From assembly GCA_934358955.1 (NCBI GenBank), contig CAKRLC010000109.1, positions 1 to 8,818 of the forward strand: a DNA stretch of 8,818 nucleotides, in the 5' to 3' direction. A model generated the notes under the pieces. That model saw only the letters and a program-made list of their open reading frames with translations, was not told the origin of the DNA and ran no database searches. Positions 5,845-8,818 of the stretch are shown here, in pieces. This stretch comes from an uncultured Roseburia sp. (GTDB lineage Bacteria > Bacillota > Clostridia > Lachnospirales > Lachnospiraceae). Each line of letters starts with the position of its first letter. Within the stretch, counting starts at the first letter, position 1. Position numbers and translations under genes: made by a program.

Positions 5845-7161
5845 TTGCACTTTTTAACATCCACCCAAAAAGCTTTTTTTACCGGTACCTTTCTTTTAAC
5901 AGCTGCCGGCGTACTCTCCCGCATCATCGGCTTCTTCTATAGGATATTCTTATCACGCACATTTGGTGCAGAGGGTCTTGGAATTTACCAGCTCATTTTC
6001 CCGGTCATGGCTCTTTGCTTTTCCCTTACCTCTGCAGGGATCCAGACTTCTATTTCCAGATTTGTTTCTGGTGCTGCCGCCAGAGAAAATATACCGCTTG
6101 CCAGACTATATCTTCGGATCGGGCTTACTTTCTCTGTTATACTGTCTGTTTTGACAGGACTGTTTATGTGGTATCAATCTTCTTTTTTAGCAGATCGCAT
6201 CCTCATGGAGCCTCGCTGTGCACCGCTGCTTAAGCTTCTTGCTTTCTGTTACCTTCCATGCAGCATCCATTCCTGTATTAACGGTTATTATTACGGCTTA
6301 AAAAAAGCAGGCGTTCCCGCACTTTCGCAGCTGATAGAACAGTTAGCAAAAGTCGGAAGCGTCTGCCTTATATATCAGGTCGCCTCAGAAAAGCAGATCC
6401 CTGTTACCATTACGCTTGCCATCTGGGGCATGCTTTTTAGTGAACTTGCAGGTATGCTTGTCTCATTCAGTTTTCTTGGTTTCGGGTCATGTGCAAAAGG
6501 CTGGAAAAAACCTGCCATATCCCTGTTTCGGATGGCCTGTCCCCTGACAGCAAGCCGGATTATCTTAAATCTGTTTTCCAGTATTGAAAATCTGCTGATT
6601 CCGGAACGCTTACGCCTGTTTGGTTATACCTCCAAAGAAGCCTTAAGCATCTATGGCATTCTGACCGGTATGGCATTTGCGATCATTCTGTTTCCTACAG
6701 TACTCACAAACTCTGCTTCTGTCCTCCTTCTTCCTTCCGTATCAGAAGCACAGGCAAAAAAAGATATTTCCCTGTTAAAACGTACGATCCGTCTCACGGT
6801 CGAAGCATGTCTTTTTTTAGGTTTTTTATGTACGGCCGGTCTGCTGCTTTTCGGAAACTTCATCGGTTGCTTTTTGTTTCAAAATGCGCTTGCCGGACGA
6901 TTTCTTGTAACCTTAAGCTGGATCTGTCCGTTTCTATATCTGAGTGCTGCTTTAAACAGTGTTTTTCACGGACTAGGGAAACCCTCACTCGTACTTTTTC
7001 TAAATCTGTCGGGCTGCCTGATCCGGATTGCTTTTATTTATTTTCTCGTGCCCGTTACTGGTATCCGCGGATATCTGTCCGGACTGCTGATCAGCCATAT
7101 CTGTCTGTGCGTATCAGCGATTTTTATACTTACGCGGAAAGATTTTCTATATAGAGCATAG
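5845..7161 (+). CDS. SpoVB/MurJ-like lipid-linked oligosaccharide flippase (MOP superfamily)
   Basis: This 438-residue polytopic membrane protein is almost entirely hydrophobic helices, about twelve by eye. Such proteins move undecaprenyl-linked sugars or peptidoglycan precursor across the cytoplasmic membrane. The SpoVB signature opens the protein: SRIIGFFYRIFLSR at 25-38, then GAEGLGIYQLIFPV at 41-54. Further family blocks are CINGYYYGLKKAG (144-156) with SQLIEQLAKV (161-170), SSIENLLIPERL (245-256), GMAFAIILFPTVLTNSASVL (275-294) with PSVSEAQ soon after, and NSVFHGLGKPS (371-381). SpoVB and MurJ are usually 500 residues or more with about 14 helices, so this is a short version probably lacking a terminal helix pair. 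It starts at TTG. Whether it acts in spore cortex formation, vegetative wall synthesis or polysaccharide export is open. It converges with nagA, 12 bp apart, with no convincing terminator between them. Confidence 0.88.
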   Translation: MHFLTSTQKAFFTGTFLLTAAGVLSRIIGFFYRIFLSRTFGAEGLGIYQLIFPVMALCFSLTSAGIQTSISRFVSGAAARENIPLARLYLRIGLTFSVILSVLTGLFMWYQSSFLADRILMEPRCAPLLKLLAFCYLPCSIHSCINGYYYGLKKAGVPALSQLIEQLAKVGSVCLIYQVASEKQIPVTITLAIWGMLFSELAGMLVSFSFLGFGSCAKGWKKPAISLFRMACPLTASRIILNLFSSIENLLIPERLRLFGYTSKEALSIYGILTGMAFAIILFPTVLTNSASVLLLPSVSEAQAKKDISLLKRTIRLTVEACLFLGFLCTAGLLLFGNFIGCFLFQNALAGRFLVTLSWICPFLYLSAALNSVFHGLGKPSLVLFLNLSGCLIRIAFIYFLVPVTGIRGYLSGLLISHICLCVSAIFILTRKDFLYRA

Positions 7162-7173
7162 CTGATAGAAGCT

Positions 7174-8316
7174 TTACAGCACTTCTTTTCCACGTTTGAT
7201 GATCTGTCTGATATTTAACTCTTTATCCAGGATCACACAATCTGCATATTTGCCTTCCTCTATGCTTCCATAACGCTCCCAGATACCTGCTGCCTTTGCA
7301 GGATTCTCTGTTACACAACGTACAACGGATTCTAAAGGAAGTCCTGCCTCTTTTACAGCATACCGCATGCAGTTAAGCAGGTTTGTTGCAGAGCCTGCAA
7401 TTGCACCATCCACAGTCAGAGTTGCCAGATTGCCATGTACCTGTACTTCCTGACCACCCAGGGAATAGATCCCATCCGGCATACCGGTTGCCATCATGCT
7501 GTCGCTGATCATGATAATACGTTCTTTTCCAAACATCTTAAAGCTTGTACGGATCGTTGATGGGTGCAGATGCACACCATCACAGATCATCTCTACCATA
7601 ACCTCTTCATTGTCACAGGCTGCACCGATCACTCCCGGTGCCCGATGTGTAAATGGCGGCATTGCGTTGTACAGATGTGTCACCTGTCTTGCACCATGTA
7701 AGAAAGCTTCCTTTGCAGTATCATAATCTGCTGTTGTATGTGCAACAGAGACGCGTACTTCCCCTTTCACCTCATCAATAAATTCCATTGCGCCCGGCTC
7801 TTCCGGTGCTACAACGCAGACATGATACAGTCCATCTGCCTCTTTCTGTAATCTGCGGAACATTTCAGCATCCGGTTTATGTACATATAATGGATTCTGT
7901 GCCCCTTTTTTCTCCATGGAAATGAAAGGTCCTTCCATATAAATTCCTACCAGCTCTGCCTCTTTTGTAAGAAGGTTTTCATCCGCTGCCTGCTCCTCAT
8001 GGAACTGTTTTGCAGCCCGGCTGATTTTTAATAATTCTTCCTCAGAAAGTGTCATGGTTGCCGGATGGATCGAGGTCACACCATTTTTCAGCTCATACTC
8101 AGCCATATGGCGCATGGCTTCCACCGTACCATCACAGAAATCGACGCCTGCACATCCATGAAAGTGAATATCGATCAGTCCCGGAATCACATAGCATCCT
8201 TCTGCATTCAGCTCGGCATTGCCTTCTGCCTCAGCTGCAAAATATCCATCTGCAATTGACAGATCCTCTTTTTCGAATCCTCCGTTACGAAATACCAGTC
8301 CATTTGTAATTTTCAT
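7174..8316 (-). CDS. nagA: N-acetylglucosamine-6-phosphate deacetylase
   Basis: NagA hydrolyses GlcNAc-6-phosphate to glucosamine-6-phosphate and acetate in the cytosol, recycling wall and dietary amino sugars. It is a metal-dependent amidohydrolase. The metal site is visible as His51-x-His53 in GLIDIHFHG, Glu128 in YMEGPF, His193 in VAHTTADY and His214 in THLYNAM. The catalytic Asp272 is in MISDSMMATG. Substrate-region blocks include GAQNP (138-142), APGVIGAA (226-233) and ICDGVHLHP (244-252). The 380-residue length is normal. The frame is open to 8454, but the ATG at 8316 begins the family-typical MKITNG. It has AGGGGG with 8 nt spacing, and the extension would run through a terminator. The usual partner nagB is absent on both sides. 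The upstream neighbour is efp, with a terminator in between, so nagA needs its own promoter within about 55 bp or read-through. Confidence 0.95.
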   Translation of the reverse strand: MKITNGLVFRNGGFEKEDLSIADGYFAAEAEGNAELNAEGCYVIPGLIDIHFHGCAGVDFCDGTVEAMRHMAEYELKNGVTSIHPATMTLSEEELLKISRAAKQFHEEQAADENLLTKEAELVGIYMEGPFISMEKKGAQNPLYVHKPDAEMFRRLQKEADGLYHVCVVAPEEPGAMEFIDEVKGEVRVSVAHTTADYDTAKEAFLHGARQVTHLYNAMPPFTHRAPGVIGAACDNEEVMVEMICDGVHLHPSTIRTSFKMFGKERIIMISDSMMATGMPDGIYSLGGQEVQVHGNLATLTVDGAIAGSATNLLNCMRYAVKEAGLPLESVVRCVTENPAKAAGIWERYGSIEEGKYADCVILDKELNIRQIIKRGKEVL

Positions 8317-8370
8317 TCCATTTTCCCCCTGTTTTGTTTTATTTGTATCAAATAAATCCTTTAAATTCAG

Positions 8371-8399
8371 AAAAGACCTGAACAAACTGCTCAGGTCTT
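8371..8399 (-). terminator. Intrinsic terminator of efp
   Basis: On the minus strand, AAGACCTGA and TCAGGTCTT form a 9-bp perfect stem (plus-strand arms 8373-8381 and 8391-8399), extendable by two inner pairs. The distal arm runs directly into a short T-run, TTTT, then CTGAATTT. It lies about 17 nt after the efp stop. The T-run is modest, so some read-through into nagA is possible. Confidence 0.75.
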
Positions 8400-8416
8400 C
8401 TTGGCTGCTTATTAAA

Positions 8417-8818
8417 TTATACACGGGATAAGTATTCACCTGTACGTGTATCAATCTTGATCACATCATCCTGCTCTACGAATAAAGGAACATATACAGT
8501 TGCACCTGTCTCTACAACAGCTGGTTTTGTAGCACCTGTAGCTGTATCTCCCTTGAAACCTGGCTCTGTATCTGTGATCTGTAATTCAACGAAAAGAGGT
8601 GGCTCTACAGCAAATACGCTTCCGTTGTGAGAACACATCTTAACCATCTCGTTCTCTTTTACGAACTTCAGGGAATCACCAATTGCTTCTGCAGAAAGAG
8701 CAATCTGGTCATATGTCTCAACGTCCATGAAGTAGTATAAATCGCCATCAGCATATAAATACTGATAATCTTTTCTCTCGATACGTGCCTGTGGGCATTT
8801 CTCTGTAGGACGGAATGT
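8417..8818 (-). CDS. efp: Elongation factor P, C-terminal part (5' end beyond window)
   Basis: EF-P binds the ribosome between the P and E sites and helps peptide-bond formation at polyproline stretches. The visible 133 residues cover roughly domains II and III. They open with [17 protein letters not shown], continue with [20 protein letters not shown] and contain [17 protein letters not shown] and [16 protein letters not shown]. They end with the hallmark [11 protein letters not shown]. The frame runs unbroken to the right edge (402 bp, exactly 134 codons with the stop). The N-terminal KOW-like domain and its modified tip residue lie outside the window, so the modification type cannot be judged. 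The start is not in the window; the internal ATG at 8728 is only a Met within domain II. The gene is followed by its own terminator. Confidence 0.96.
   Translation of the reverse strand, partial: TFRPTEKCPQARIERKDYQYLYADGDLYYFMDVETYDQIALSAEAIGDSLKFVKENEMVKMCSHNGSVFAVEPPLFVELQITDTEPGFKGDTATGATKPAVVETGATVYVPLFVEQDDVIKIDTRTGEYLSRV

Noticed and set aside
5787..5927. N-terminal extension of the cysteine desulfurase frame, 47 extra residues
   Set aside because: It overlaps the start of the divergent flippase gene, has no family similarity (basic, low-complexity) and the YLDNAATT motif normally begins within a few residues of the start.
7162..7190. GCTG...CAGC inverted repeat as a terminator between the flippase gene and nagA
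   Set aside because: The stem is only 4 bp around a 12-nt loop and is not followed by a proper T-run.
8317..8454. N-terminal extension of the nagA frame
   Set aside because: It would run through the efp terminator hairpin and overlap the efp stop; the ATG at 8316 has a good ribosome binding site and matches the family start.

Overview
The window looks like a chromosomal segment from an anaerobic Firmicute, most likely a Lachnospiraceae/Clostridia member. This is judged from the style of SecG, EF-P, NagA and the SpoVB-like flippase, moderate base composition, GGAGG-type ribosome binding sites and frequent TTG starts. It is an inference from protein style; no search could be run. The window holds nine protein genes, one of them cut by the right edge. 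I see no RNA genes, insertion sequences, CRISPR arrays or phage genes.

Layout. Positions 1-129 carry no gene but hold a small inverted repeat. On the minus strand, 172-411 is secG, with a textbook promoter (453-481) and an intrinsic terminator (130-159). A 303-bp divergent spacer follows, then a tight plus-strand operon of four genes (729-3212). This encodes a GspF/PilC/ComGB-type inner-membrane platform protein and three small single-span proteins. The middle-positioned of these (2285-2743) has a clear class III prepilin signal. The last (2736-3212) has a GspK/PilX-like N-terminus without the +5 glutamate. The other (1770-2270) resembles what I recall of the DUF4860 family. No assembly ATPase, prepilin peptidase or recognisable major pilin is in the window.

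The operon runs tail-to-tail into a minus-strand enolase gene (3164-4528), and the two coding regions overlap by 49 bp. Upstream of the enolase gene on the same strand is a NifS/IscS-type cysteine desulfurase (4644-5786). Divergent from that, 58 bp away, is a short SpoVB/MurJ-like flippase (5845-7161). It converges, with a 12-bp gap, on nagA (7174-8316, minus), which lies behind efp (8417 to the right edge, minus) and its terminator.

Most genes are housekeeping: protein export (secG), glycolysis (eno), sulfur transfer (nifS-like), amino-sugar recycling (nagA) and translation (efp). The part most worth a second look is the compact platform-plus-pseudopilin operon, which must borrow its motor and peptidase from elsewhere. 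Next are the unusual enolase with a C-terminal extension and the antisense overlap joining the two. Three of the nine genes (secG, the last pilin-like gene and the flippase gene) appear to start at TTG. I did not find a clearly new defence, mobile or biosynthetic system.
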